Shown in pieces: positions 1-4,208 of a stretch of 6,159 nucleotides of DNA (the stretch's first letter is position 1; each line of letters opens with the position of its first letter). Position numbers and translations under genes: made by a program. The stretch covers positions 1 through 6,159 of the forward strand of contig JAEOST010000602.1 in the NCBI GenBank assembly GCA_016840245.1, in the 5' to 3' direction. The notes under the pieces are model-generated. The model was not told where the DNA came from, did not search any database, and saw only the letters and a list, made by a program, of their open reading frames with translations. The stretch comes from Candidatus Thorarchaeota archaeon. Lineage in GTDB: Archaea > Asgardarchaeota > Thorarchaeia > Thorarchaeales > Thorarchaeaceae.

Positions 1-99
1 ATCTCTACGTCGCAAAAATCAATCAGGATTCTCGATACATCTGAACAAACGGTAGACATACTTCTCAAGGCTATCAGAAAATTAAGGAGTAGTGATTAG
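1..99 (+). CDS. C-terminal tail of an unidentified upstream protein (partial)
   Basis: Frame 1 is open from the window edge to a TAG at 97-99 and encodes 32 residues, with a predicted helical end rich in I, L, K and R (DILLKAIRKLRSSD). The other two plus frames hit stops early. The stop lies inside the start region of pcc1, and no separate promoter is visible for pcc1, so the two are probably co-transcribed and translationally coupled. In various archaea genes for Brix-domain, RecJ/DHH, ribosomal or RNA polymerase subunit proteins lie beside pcc1, but this tail is too short to assign to any of them. The reading frame is moderately supported; the identity is unknown. Confidence 0.5.
   Translation: MSTSQKSIRILDTSEQTVDILLKAIRKLRSSD
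84..89 (+). promoter_or_regulatory. Shine-Dalgarno site for pcc1
   Basis: AAGGAG sits inside the last codons of the upstream gene. It is only 2 bases before the GTG at 92 and 11 bases before the in-frame TTG at 101. Neither spacing is ideal, so the site supports initiation here but does not settle which codon is used. Confidence 0.5.
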
Positions 100-343
100 A
101 TTGCGTGCAAGAATCGGCTTTGTCTTTCAGACAGTTGATATCGTTTCCAAGGTCCGGGATGCGATCTCTCCAGATAATACTCCGCTACCACCTGGTCTCA
201 GCATCAATGTCGAGATTGAAGAAAATACAATGAATATCATTGTAGAATCTGACAGAGGGATAGATAGTTTCAGAGGCACAATCGAGGATTTGATGAGTGC
301 AATCGACTTGTCACTGAGAACCATTGACACTATAGAAAAGTGA
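92..343 (+). CDS. pcc1: KEOPS complex subunit Pcc1
   Basis: An 83-residue protein of the Pcc1/CTAG family, the usual length for archaeal members. Pcc1 is the small dimerising subunit of KEOPS, the cytoplasmic complex (Kae1, Bud32, Cgi121, Pcc1) that transfers threonylcarbamoyl to A37 of ANN-decoding tRNAs to make t6A; Pcc1 dimerises the complex and helps bind tRNA. The sequence shows the family layout: an N-terminal strand (RLRARIGFVF), a helix leading to the signature SPDN (about residues 26-29), two strands around residues 38-53, and a C-terminal helix (DLMSAIDLSLRTID). The start is GTG at 92, overlapping the upstream stop by 8 bases; TTG at 101 is an alternative that removes three residues. 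The gene ends 25 bases before the convergent FAU-1 gene. The family call is strong; the start is less certain. Confidence 0.88.
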   Translation: MIRLRARIGFVFQTVDIVSKVRDAISPDNTPLPPGLSINVEIEENTMNIIVESDRGIDSFRGTIEDLMSAIDLSLRTIDTIEK

Positions 344-368
344 GGTCCATTATCACACTGAGAGTGGA

Positions 369-1835
369 CTAGCCCCGTAACCTCTTCTCATTAGCTTCTT
401 CGAAGACGGTTTCTGCCTTGGTTCTTGCCTGATCTGCCATTTCCTTTGTAATGAACCCGCGCTGTACAGCACGTTTCAACAAATGCTGGTCAATGATACG
501 AATCTCATTATTCTTCGGAGCAACTACATCAATCTCTAGGTCCACATACCGAATACGCCCGGGGCTGCTCCCATTTCCGGGATATACCTCAACACCTGTA
601 TTGACATTGATGTATGTGCCTTTAAGCTCACCTTGGCGTGAGTAATAATCAGTCATAAGTGTAATAGAACCAGGGATTACTTCCGTGATGGCATAATCTC
701 CCTCGTCCCGTGGAACATCTGGACTATCTGGATAGTCTACTGGAATTTTGAGTTTTCTATTGGTATATCTGAATTGGCGTCTAATCTTGATTCCTTGGGG
801 TGTAACATCTACTACCCTTCCTCTTGAGAGAACAATATTACGCCCATCAAGTTTGACATGCTCGATATTTATCGGGTCGTCTTTTATCGGCATATCACGA
901 TTGAAGACCTTCTCTAACTTGGAAGTGATGTATTGTTTTTCTTCAGGACGTTCTTCAATCACCATTTCTGCAAGGTCAACGAGAGAAGCGTATCCAGCAC
1001 TCTTGAAGAAGTGATGTCGGTTGATTGTAGGCTTTATCTTTGCTCTAGTCTTGTCCAATGCATCCTTCACTTCGGCAGGAAACTCAATATCCGCATTACT
1101 GGTGCCTTCAAATAGTAATCCGGTATCACTCATATCAGAGAATTTCTTGTATACCTGTTGTGCTGTATCAAGCAAGTCATCAATCTCATCATGAAGTTCC
1201 TCTTCGGTAAGCCTCTCAGCAGCAGTTCGCCAGAGTATGCCCCAATGGTCTGTATGATCACGAATCTTCCAGCCAAGTGATGTGAGAGTCTTTCTGGTTT
1301 CTGACTCCTTAATCTTCGTACTGAGACGAACAACAGGTTCGGGTAGGAGTACAGCGGCACGACCTGGGACTGTAATGCTGGATGAAAGTACAGGAGCTTT
1401 TCGACCGTAATCATGGGCTCTGACCTGGACCATTAGGTACTCTCCCCGTTTGAGTCCTCTCTCAGGAAGTAGACCTGAAATTTCACCTAGATCCACTCTG
1501 GTCTGCCCAGTCTTCTCATCTCTTCCCTGAACAATGCCTTTGTAGATTGAACTTTTTGCAACCCTTGGTGTTCTGGTTATTACCCATCCTAAGCGCCTTC
1601 GAAGAACATCAGTCAGTCGGCTCAAGATTGACTCGTATGCAATAGCAACAATTCCTTGGAGGTCGCTTCGATCCCAGATATCCACATCAGGAATATCTCC
1701 ACGAAATGGTAGACCAAATCTTCTTGCCACTTCAGGCATAGGCTGAACTATCTCAAAGTGATTTTGTAACATGATTTGTGTCAGCGACTGCGAATAAATT
1801 CCCCTGATTCTTGCCTTGATTATATCCATATCCAA
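369..1835 (-). CDS. fau-1: FAU-1 family ribonuclease / RNA-binding protein (AU-1, RNase E/G-like with DUF402)
   Basis: A 488-residue protein matching archaeal FAU-1, whose members are about this long. Known members bind AU-rich RNA and have been implicated in endonucleolytic maturation of 5S rRNA precursors. Residues about 95-165 form a beta-rich S1-like segment (IYKGIVQGR, LKRGEYLMVQV). Residues 163-208 resemble the core of RNase E/G, with VVRLSTKIKESETRK followed by GILWRTAAER. Residues about 335-440 are a DUF402 domain, with QFRYTNRKLKIPVDYPDS, a GTYINVNTGVEVYP motif and RIRYVDLEIDVV, then a charged helical tail. The longest reading starts with TTG at 1835; ATG at 1829, two codons later, is at least as likely, and neither has a clear Shine-Dalgarno site. 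The gene lies 70 bases downstream of UPF0147 on the same strand and is probably co-transcribed with it. Confidence 0.9.
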   Translation of the reverse strand: MDMDIIKARIRGIYSQSLTQIMLQNHFEIVQPMPEVARRFGLPFRGDIPDVDIWDRSDLQGIVAIAYESILSRLTDVLRRRLGWVITRTPRVAKSSIYKGIVQGRDEKTGQTRVDLGEISGLLPERGLKRGEYLMVQVRAHDYGRKAPVLSSSITVPGRAAVLLPEPVVRLSTKIKESETRKTLTSLGWKIRDHTDHWGILWRTAAERLTEEELHDEIDDLLDTAQQVYKKFSDMSDTGLLFEGTSNADIEFPAEVKDALDKTRAKIKPTINRHHFFKSAGYASLVDLAEMVIEERPEEKQYITSKLEKVFNRDMPIKDDPINIEHVKLDGRNIVLSRGRVVDVTPQGIKIRRQFRYTNRKLKIPVDYPDSPDVPRDEGDYAITEVIPGSITLMTDYYSRQGELKGTYINVNTGVEVYPGNGSSPGRIRYVDLEIDVVAPKNNEIRIIDQHLLKRAVQRGFITKEMADQARTKAETVFEEANEKRLRG

Positions 1836-1905
1836 ACACTAGCCCGGACAATTACGTGCCAGAACTGTCATCAGCAACCGGCCTCTAATGGTGAGGTCTA
1901 CAACT

Positions 1906-2169
1906 CTAATCGCGAATCGGTTCAAGTAGACTGGACACATGCCAAATCTTTGTCCTTGCATGGTTTGGACAGTTTGGATCTTGACTTGGTTCGTCTAATA
2001 TTGAGATGGCATTCTGTGCTCTCACAGCGGGTGATTCCGCTTCGTTCTCAAGGACTGCAATTGCCTCATTGGCTGCACGTCTTATGTTACGGGGGACTGA
2101 AGAATCTTCAGAAATCTGCTTAAGCAGATGTTTAGACTGGTCTATGCTCCTCTGCGTTTCGGGGTCCAT
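1906..2169 (-). CDS. UPF0147 family protein
   Basis: An 87-residue all-helical protein of the archaeal UPF0147 family, which has no established function. The family signature is clear: VPRNIRRAANEAIAVL (about residues 26-41), then SPAVRAQNAISILDEPSQDP (48-67) and CPNHARTKIWHVSSLLE. The only cysteine (C69) lies in the short DPNCPNHAR stretch. The ATG start is well supported by a GAGGTGA Shine-Dalgarno site 6 bases upstream. It is the first gene of a probable two-gene unit with FAU-1 and is divergent from UPF0148. Genes of this family are often found near translation genes, which fits this neighbourhood, but a role in translation is inference only. Confidence 0.9.
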   Translation of the reverse strand: MDPETQRSIDQSKHLLKQISEDSSVPRNIRRAANEAIAVLENEAESPAVRAQNAISILDEPSQDPNCPNHARTKIWHVSSLLEPIRD

Positions 2170-2175
2170 CTGGAC

Positions 2176-2182
2176 TCACCTC
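2176..2182 (-). promoter_or_regulatory. Shine-Dalgarno site of the UPF0147 gene
   Basis: Read on the minus strand this is GAGGTGA, a 7-base match to the archaeal anti-SD, placed 6 bases before the ATG at 2169. It fixes that start and implies a leadered mRNA, unlike the divergent UPF0148 gene. Confidence 0.75.
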
Positions 2183-2240
2183 TAAATTGTCTTTACGCAC
2201 AACTGGAGTGCGAATGAACAGTAACAGAAACCTGTGAATT

Positions 2241-2256
2241 CCATATCAACGTTTTC
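2241..2256 (-). promoter_or_regulatory. Possible BRE/TATA of the UPF0147-FAU-1 unit
   Basis: On the minus strand a GAAAA (BRE-like) is followed by TTGATATGG, a weak TATA-like element. Initiation about 25 bases on would fall near 2218 and give a leader of about 50 nt. A 5-bp inverted repeat (CGCAC/GTGCG, 2196-2212) would lie in that leader. The match is degenerate, so this is tentative. Confidence 0.3.
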
Positions 2257-2300
2257 ATTCGACGTACCGAGCTTGTCACAAAAGAATCGATACAATCACA

Positions 2301-2314
2301 CTATATCTTATATC
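2301..2314 (+). promoter_or_regulatory. TATA-like promoter of the UPF0148 gene (leaderless mRNA)
   Basis: CTATATCTTATATC is the most TATA-like stretch in the 164-base divergent spacer. It lies 20-33 bases before the ATG at 2334, so transcription should begin at or just before the start codon. No Shine-Dalgarno site precedes the ATG, which agrees with a leaderless message. Confidence 0.5.
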
Positions 2315-2333
2315 GGAAACCGAACTAGATTGG

Positions 2334-2699
2334 ATGTCTACAATGGCCGATAACAAGGATGCACCAGTCAAGAAGATGGCAGAATTACTCCGACATGGAG
2401 CCACAATGCTTGCAGATGCCTGTCCGCAATGTGGGTCACCACTCCTGAAGGTGGGTGAGGACATCTATTGCGCCAAATGCGATCGACGAATAGTCATTGT
2501 AAAATCAGATGAAGCAGCTGAGTCTTACGCCGTGAAGGCGTTGATTCCCGAACTGCGAGTGACGCTTCTCAAGAAGCTCAAGTCACTAAACGATCTAATT
2601 GAACATGAAAATGATACGGAATCACTGACCAGCCTTGCAAATCTTATGTTACTTCTTCTTCAAGCTCTCTACAAGATAGAGGGAATCAACGATGACTAG
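2334..2699 (+). CDS. UPF0148 / Sjogren syndrome-scleroderma autoantigen 1 family zinc-ribbon protein
   Basis: A 121-residue protein of the autoantigen p27 (SSSCA1, UPF0148) family. The hallmark is one short zinc ribbon: C30-x2-C33 (CPQCGSPL) and C46-x2-C49 (IYCAKCDRRI), preceded by the typical KMAELLRHGATMLADACP helix. The C-terminal half is a predicted coiled or helical segment (about residues 68-115) rich in leucine, lysine and glutamate. The family is widespread in archaea and related to a eukaryotic protein; its molecular role in archaea is not established. The first ATG is used here; a second in-frame ATG at 2343 gives MADNKDAPV. It is convergent with the eS1 gene, with 46 bases between the stops. 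The family call rests on the N-terminal helix plus ribbon and is confident. Confidence 0.87.
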   Translation: MSTMADNKDAPVKKMAELLRHGATMLADACPQCGSPLLKVGEDIYCAKCDRRIVIVKSDEAAESYAVKALIPELRVTLLKKLKSLNDLIEHENDTESLTSLANLMLLLLQALYKIEGINDD

Positions 2700-2745
2700 T
2701 ATCCTCTAATTGAGATAAAAGATGGATGCAATGGGGGGTCTGCTC

Positions 2746-3399
2746 TTAGGTGGTTGCAGCTTTTGCTGTACCTCGACGAAGTCGAGCTCTTCGAGCCTTA
2801 ACTTCTTCAGGTCCCTTCAGCACCTTGCTCTTGCGAATTTCACACTCACGAATCGGTATTATCTTTTTGACCTCTTCATGTACTTCTGCTGCAAGTTCAC
2901 CCAGAATGACTTTCTGGACAAGCTCATCAAAGACATGTTTCTTTGCGTGAGCACGGATGACCTTCTCAATTTCTTTTCTTACCGAGTGCTCCTGACTTGT
3001 CTTGGCACGTGTTGTGGTGAAGACAATCACAGAGATTCGCATGAGATAATCGTCCTTGGTCAAGATTGGGCCGATCCAATCAATTCTTGAAGTTCCTCTT
3101 CGTACAAGTCCTCGGAGATAGTCAGAGCTCCATTCATGACCATGAAATACAGTCTTGGCTTGTTGACCAGCGACCTCAAGAACCTTGAACTTCAACTTCA
3201 CGTGAACTTGGTCGAAGTTTCCAGTAATGTCGTATAATGTAGGCTGTACAGTTCTACCAATGAGCAGGTCCGGATTGCTAGCTGGAGTACTTCCAATGTC
3301 TTTCTCATCAAAATAATATGGTGCGAGAATCTGATACCAGACCTTCTCTCTCCACTTATCTCGGGTCCTTGCTGCTGCTTGTCTGCTTCTTGAGGACAT
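2746..3399 (-). CDS. rps3ae: Small ribosomal subunit protein eS1 (S3Ae)
   Basis: A 217-residue protein clearly of the eS1/S3Ae family, found in archaea and eukaryotes and absent from bacteria; the length is normal. eS1 binds 16S rRNA on the platform of the small subunit near the mRNA exit. Visible family features are the basic N-terminus with KWREKVWYQILAPYYF (15-30), LIGRT (46-50), the central beta region with HGHEWSSDYLRGLVRRGTSR (86-105) and the IPIRECEIRKSKVLK segment (181-195), followed by a short basic tail. The ATG start has a modest Shine-Dalgarno-like GTGATG (3405-3410) 5 bases upstream. In many archaea this gene lies in an operon with pcc1 or S15; here it stands alone on the minus strand about 2.4 kb from pcc1. 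Its leader is unusual and is listed separately. Confidence 0.97.
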   Translation of the reverse strand: MSSRSRQAAARTRDKWREKVWYQILAPYYFDEKDIGSTPASNPDLLIGRTVQPTLYDITGNFDQVHVKLKFKVLEVAGQQAKTVFHGHEWSSDYLRGLVRRGTSRIDWIGPILTKDDYLMRISVIVFTTTRAKTSQEHSVRKEIEKVIRAHAKKHVFDELVQKVILGELAAEVHEEVKKIIPIRECEIRKSKVLKGPEEVKARRARLRRGTAKAATT

Positions 3400-3417
3400 T
3401 TGTTCATCACACTCATT

Positions 3418-3442
3418 TTTGGATAATTAGCGATTATCCAAA
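3418..3442 (-). promoter_or_regulatory. 10-bp perfect inverted repeat in the eS1 leader
   Basis: Arms 3418-3427 (TTTGGATAAT) and 3433-3442 (ATTATCCAAA) are perfect complements around a 5-base loop TAGCG. The repeat ends about 18 bases before the eS1 start codon. It could form a hairpin in the eS1 mRNA close to the ribosome site, or be a protein operator in DNA. The arms are direct observation; the role is inferred. Confidence 0.6.
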
Positions 3443-3455
3443 GAATCACAGTACA

Positions 3456-3481
3456 TTCTCAGGTAGAGGACTGCCTGAGAA
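3456..3481 (-). promoter_or_regulatory. Hairpin at the predicted 5' end of the eS1 mRNA
   Basis: Arms TTCTCAGGTAG (3456-3466) and CTGCCTGAGAA (3471-3481) enclose AGGA. Read on the plus strand this is an 11-bp stem with one G-U pair and a tetraloop. Read on the minus strand the outer 8 pairs remain, with one A-C mismatch inside. The better fit on the plus strand leaves open a plus-strand RNA. The predicted eS1 start of transcription lies at its edge. Confidence 0.6.
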
Positions 3482-3502
3482 CTTCGCCGACATCCTAGGT
3501 GG

Positions 3503-3512
3503 TTAATAAAAA
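3503..3512 (-). promoter_or_regulatory. TATA-like box of the eS1 gene
   Basis: On the minus strand the stretch reads TTTTTATTAA, the best TATA-like sequence upstream of eS1. Initiation about 25-27 bases on would be near 3481, giving a leader of about 80 nt that carries both inverted repeats at 3456-3481 and 3418-3442. Confidence 0.45.
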
Positions 3513-3534
3513 GCTTGTGACGTGGATAGAACTT

Positions 3535-3560
3535 TGTGTTCAAAATACGTACAAAACACA
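3535..3560. repeat. Inverted repeat TGTGTT/AACACA in the divergent spacer
   Basis: TGTGTT at 3535-3540 and AACACA at 3555-3560 are complementary and enclose TACGTA (3546-3551). It lies between the promoters of eS1 and the membrane protein gene and could be an operator, but six-base arms can arise by chance. Confidence 0.25.
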
Positions 3561-3586
3561 GTTAGCTCGGAAAAACCGTCATACAA

Positions 3587-3596
3587 CTTTATTACA
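3587..3596 (+). promoter_or_regulatory. TATA-like box of the small membrane protein gene
   Basis: CTTTATTACA-like sequence about 55 bases before the ATG at 3649; transcription would begin near 3618 and give a leader of about 30 nt. A weak GGGAG (3632-3636) lies 12 bases before the ATG. Confidence 0.35.
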
Positions 3597-3648
3597 TTCA
3601 GAATTGACTATCTGTTTCAGGGTATTTCGCTGGGAGAAATATTAGAAA

Positions 3649-3840
3649 ATGATTGGAAAACTACTGGAATTTGGAAAGGCTCTACTTGGGTCTAAACCTG
3701 TAAGGATACTGGCAACAGGACTTGTGCTGCTTGCTCTATGGGGTGCTTTTAACGACCCCACTACCACACCTTGGTACTTCTCTACCATCGCAGTGGTGTT
3801 CATGTTCCTGATCCTTGCAATAGTGATCATCAAGATTTAG
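3649..3840 (+). CDS. Small protein with two predicted membrane helices
   Basis: A 63-residue protein of no family I recognise. Residues 1-17 are a short basic amphipathic start (MIGKLLEFGKALLGSKP). Residues about 18-34 form a first hydrophobic segment (VRILATGLVLLALWGAF), a polar turn follows (NDPTTTP), and residues about 42-62 form a second, very hydrophobic segment ending in KI. It should be a helical hairpin in the cytoplasmic membrane. Both ends are probably on the cytoplasmic side given the basic N-terminus, which is inference. The ATG has only a weak, distant GGGAG. The reading frame is supported by its coherent two-helix pattern and by promoter-like sequence upstream; the antisense frame over the same bases is a shadow. 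Function cannot be stated. Confidence 0.65.
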   Translation: MIGKLLEFGKALLGSKPVRILATGLVLLALWGAFNDPTTTPWYFSTIAVVFMFLILAIVIIKI

Positions 3841-3844
3841 AGCC

Positions 3845-3901
3845 AAAATCTATGAAAAATGTAAGAGGAGGTCATGTTTGGAAGTTTTTTCATAGGTTTT
3901 T
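3845..3901 (+). terminator. Long inverted repeat with T tracts after the membrane protein gene
   Basis: Arms 3845-3859 (AAAATCTATGAAAAA) and 3886-3900 (TTTTTCATAGGTTTT) pair over 15 positions with one U-G. The loop of 26 bases contains AGGAGGT (3867-3872 region). T runs at 3885-3890 and 3897-3901 would suit archaeal U-tract termination. It begins 5 bases after the stop codon at 3838-3840. A terminator is the simplest reading, but the length of the stem is more than archaeal termination needs. Confidence 0.45.
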
Positions 3902-3905
3902 AGCG

Positions 3906-3936
3906 TCTAGTTGTTACTACTTCATAACAAACTAGA
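3906..3936. repeat. Second intergenic inverted repeat (11-bp stem)
   Basis: TCTAGTTGTTA (3906-3916) pairs with TAACAAACTAGA (3925-3936) apart from one bulged A; the loop is CTACTTCA. A smaller TGTCT/AGACA stem follows at 3940-3954. Together with the preceding hairpin this fills the spacer between the membrane protein and zinc-ribbon genes. It may be part of a structured RNA or an operator for the zinc-ribbon gene. No gene is seen here. Confidence 0.45.
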
Positions 3937-3974
3937 TATTGTCTATTTCAGACATGACCATAGGAGCAAAGACA

Positions 3975-4106
3975 ATGACAGATAACTGCCCCAAGTGTGG
4001 ATTCAAAGATGTCGCTCTTGTAAAGAGGGAGCCACTAGCTGGCGGCGAATACAGAAGATATCTTCGATGCCCAAGATGCGATCACACATGGGATAAGAAG
4101 GACTAG
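3975..4106 (+). CDS. 43-residue stand-alone zinc ribbon, TFS/TFIIS C-domain-like
   Basis: The protein is essentially one zinc ribbon: C5-x2-C8 (CPKCGF) and C32-x2-C35 (CPRCDHTW), separated by 23 residues that should form the beta hairpin. The spacing and the RYLRCPRCDHTW ending resemble the C-terminal ribbon of archaeal transcript-cleavage factor TFS and of RNA polymerase subunit M. However, the Asp-Glu pair that TFS and TFIIS insert into the polymerase active site is not seen; the hairpin tip reads EPLAGGE. It may therefore be a nucleic-acid- or polymerase-binding ribbon without cleavage activity, or an unrelated ribbon. The start at 3975 is chosen because AGGAG at 3962-3966 lies 8 bases upstream. 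An in-frame ATG at 3954 would add seven residues but has no such site. The gene is small but well supported. Confidence 0.75.
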   Translation: MTDNCPKCGFKDVALVKREPLAGGEYRRYLRCPRCDHTWDKKD

Positions 4107-4122
4107 ATTTTCGAACGTGCCA

Positions 4123-4145
4123 AAATGGTTATATCGAAACCATTT
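4123..4145 (+). promoter_or_regulatory. Promoter of the tRNA-Leu half, inside a palindrome
   Basis: TTATATC (4129-4135) is a TATA-like box centred about 29 bases before the tRNA 5' end at 4161, the spacing expected for an archaeal tRNA promoter. It lies between perfect 8-base arms AAATGGTT (4123-4130) and AACCATTT (4138-4145), so the box overlaps a potential operator. The T run just after the zinc-ribbon stop (4107-4111) may end the upstream transcript. Confidence 0.5.
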
Positions 4146-4160
4146 GTCACGAAACCTTAC

Positions 4161-4200
4161 GCGGAGGTTGCCCAGCTTGGTTAAAGGCGCAGGGTTTAGG
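4161..4200 (+). tRNA. 5' half of a tRNA-Leu (anticodon UAG), broken after nucleotide 37
   Basis: The 40 bases fit the first half of an archaeal tRNA-Leu. They give acceptor strand GCGGAGG (1-7), T8 and T9, D arm GCC/GGC with A14, G15, G18 G19 and A21, then G26, the anticodon stem strand CAGGG (27-31), T32, T33, anticodon TAG (4197-4199) and G37. After G37 the tRNA pattern stops. The next bases, TCTTTC, give only a poor anticodon stem (two G-U pairs and a C-C mismatch), and no variable arm, T arm or CCTCCGC acceptor strand follows anywhere to the window end. Position 37/38 is the standard site of archaeal tRNA introns and of split tRNA genes. The half has a promoter and no damage in its conserved positions. 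The fragment is clearly tRNA-Leu; whether it is functional is unknown. Confidence 0.8.
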
Positions 4201-4208
4201 TCTTTCAC

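Noticed and set aside
344..368. Terminator between pcc1 and FAU-1
   Set aside because: Only a 4-bp CACT/AGTG stem and no T run.
1776..2123. Plus-strand 115-codon frame over FAU-1 and UPF0147
   Set aside because: Antisense shadow of two recognised genes.
2196..2212. CGCAC/GTGCG inverted repeat upstream of UPF0147
   Set aside because: Only five pairs, likely chance; mentioned with the promoter but not treated as a separate element.
2722..3090. Plus-strand cysteine- and phenylalanine-rich frame over eS1
   Set aside because: Antisense shadow of the eS1 gene; its composition reflects reversed Lys/Glu codons.
3404..3410. GTGATGA on the minus strand as a C box of a C/D guide RNA
   Set aside because: No D box in suitable order or distance; it is better read as the eS1 ribosome site.
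3198..3449. Minus-strand 83-codon frame across the eS1 start
   Set aside because: It overlaps the unmistakable eS1 frame and its first part is the leader hairpin; no family resemblance.
3874..3903. 9-codon frame right after AGGAGGT
   Set aside because: The ribosome site is only about one base from the ATG, too close for initiation.
3852..3935. 27-codon frame starting ATGAAAAATG in the hairpin region
   Set aside because: No ribosome site at a workable distance, and its sequence is explained by the inverted repeats.
4202..4206. CTTTC as the 3' strand of the tRNA anticodon stem, giving an uninterrupted tRNA
   Set aside because: It needs two G-U pairs and leaves a C-C mismatch, and no T arm or acceptor strand follows.
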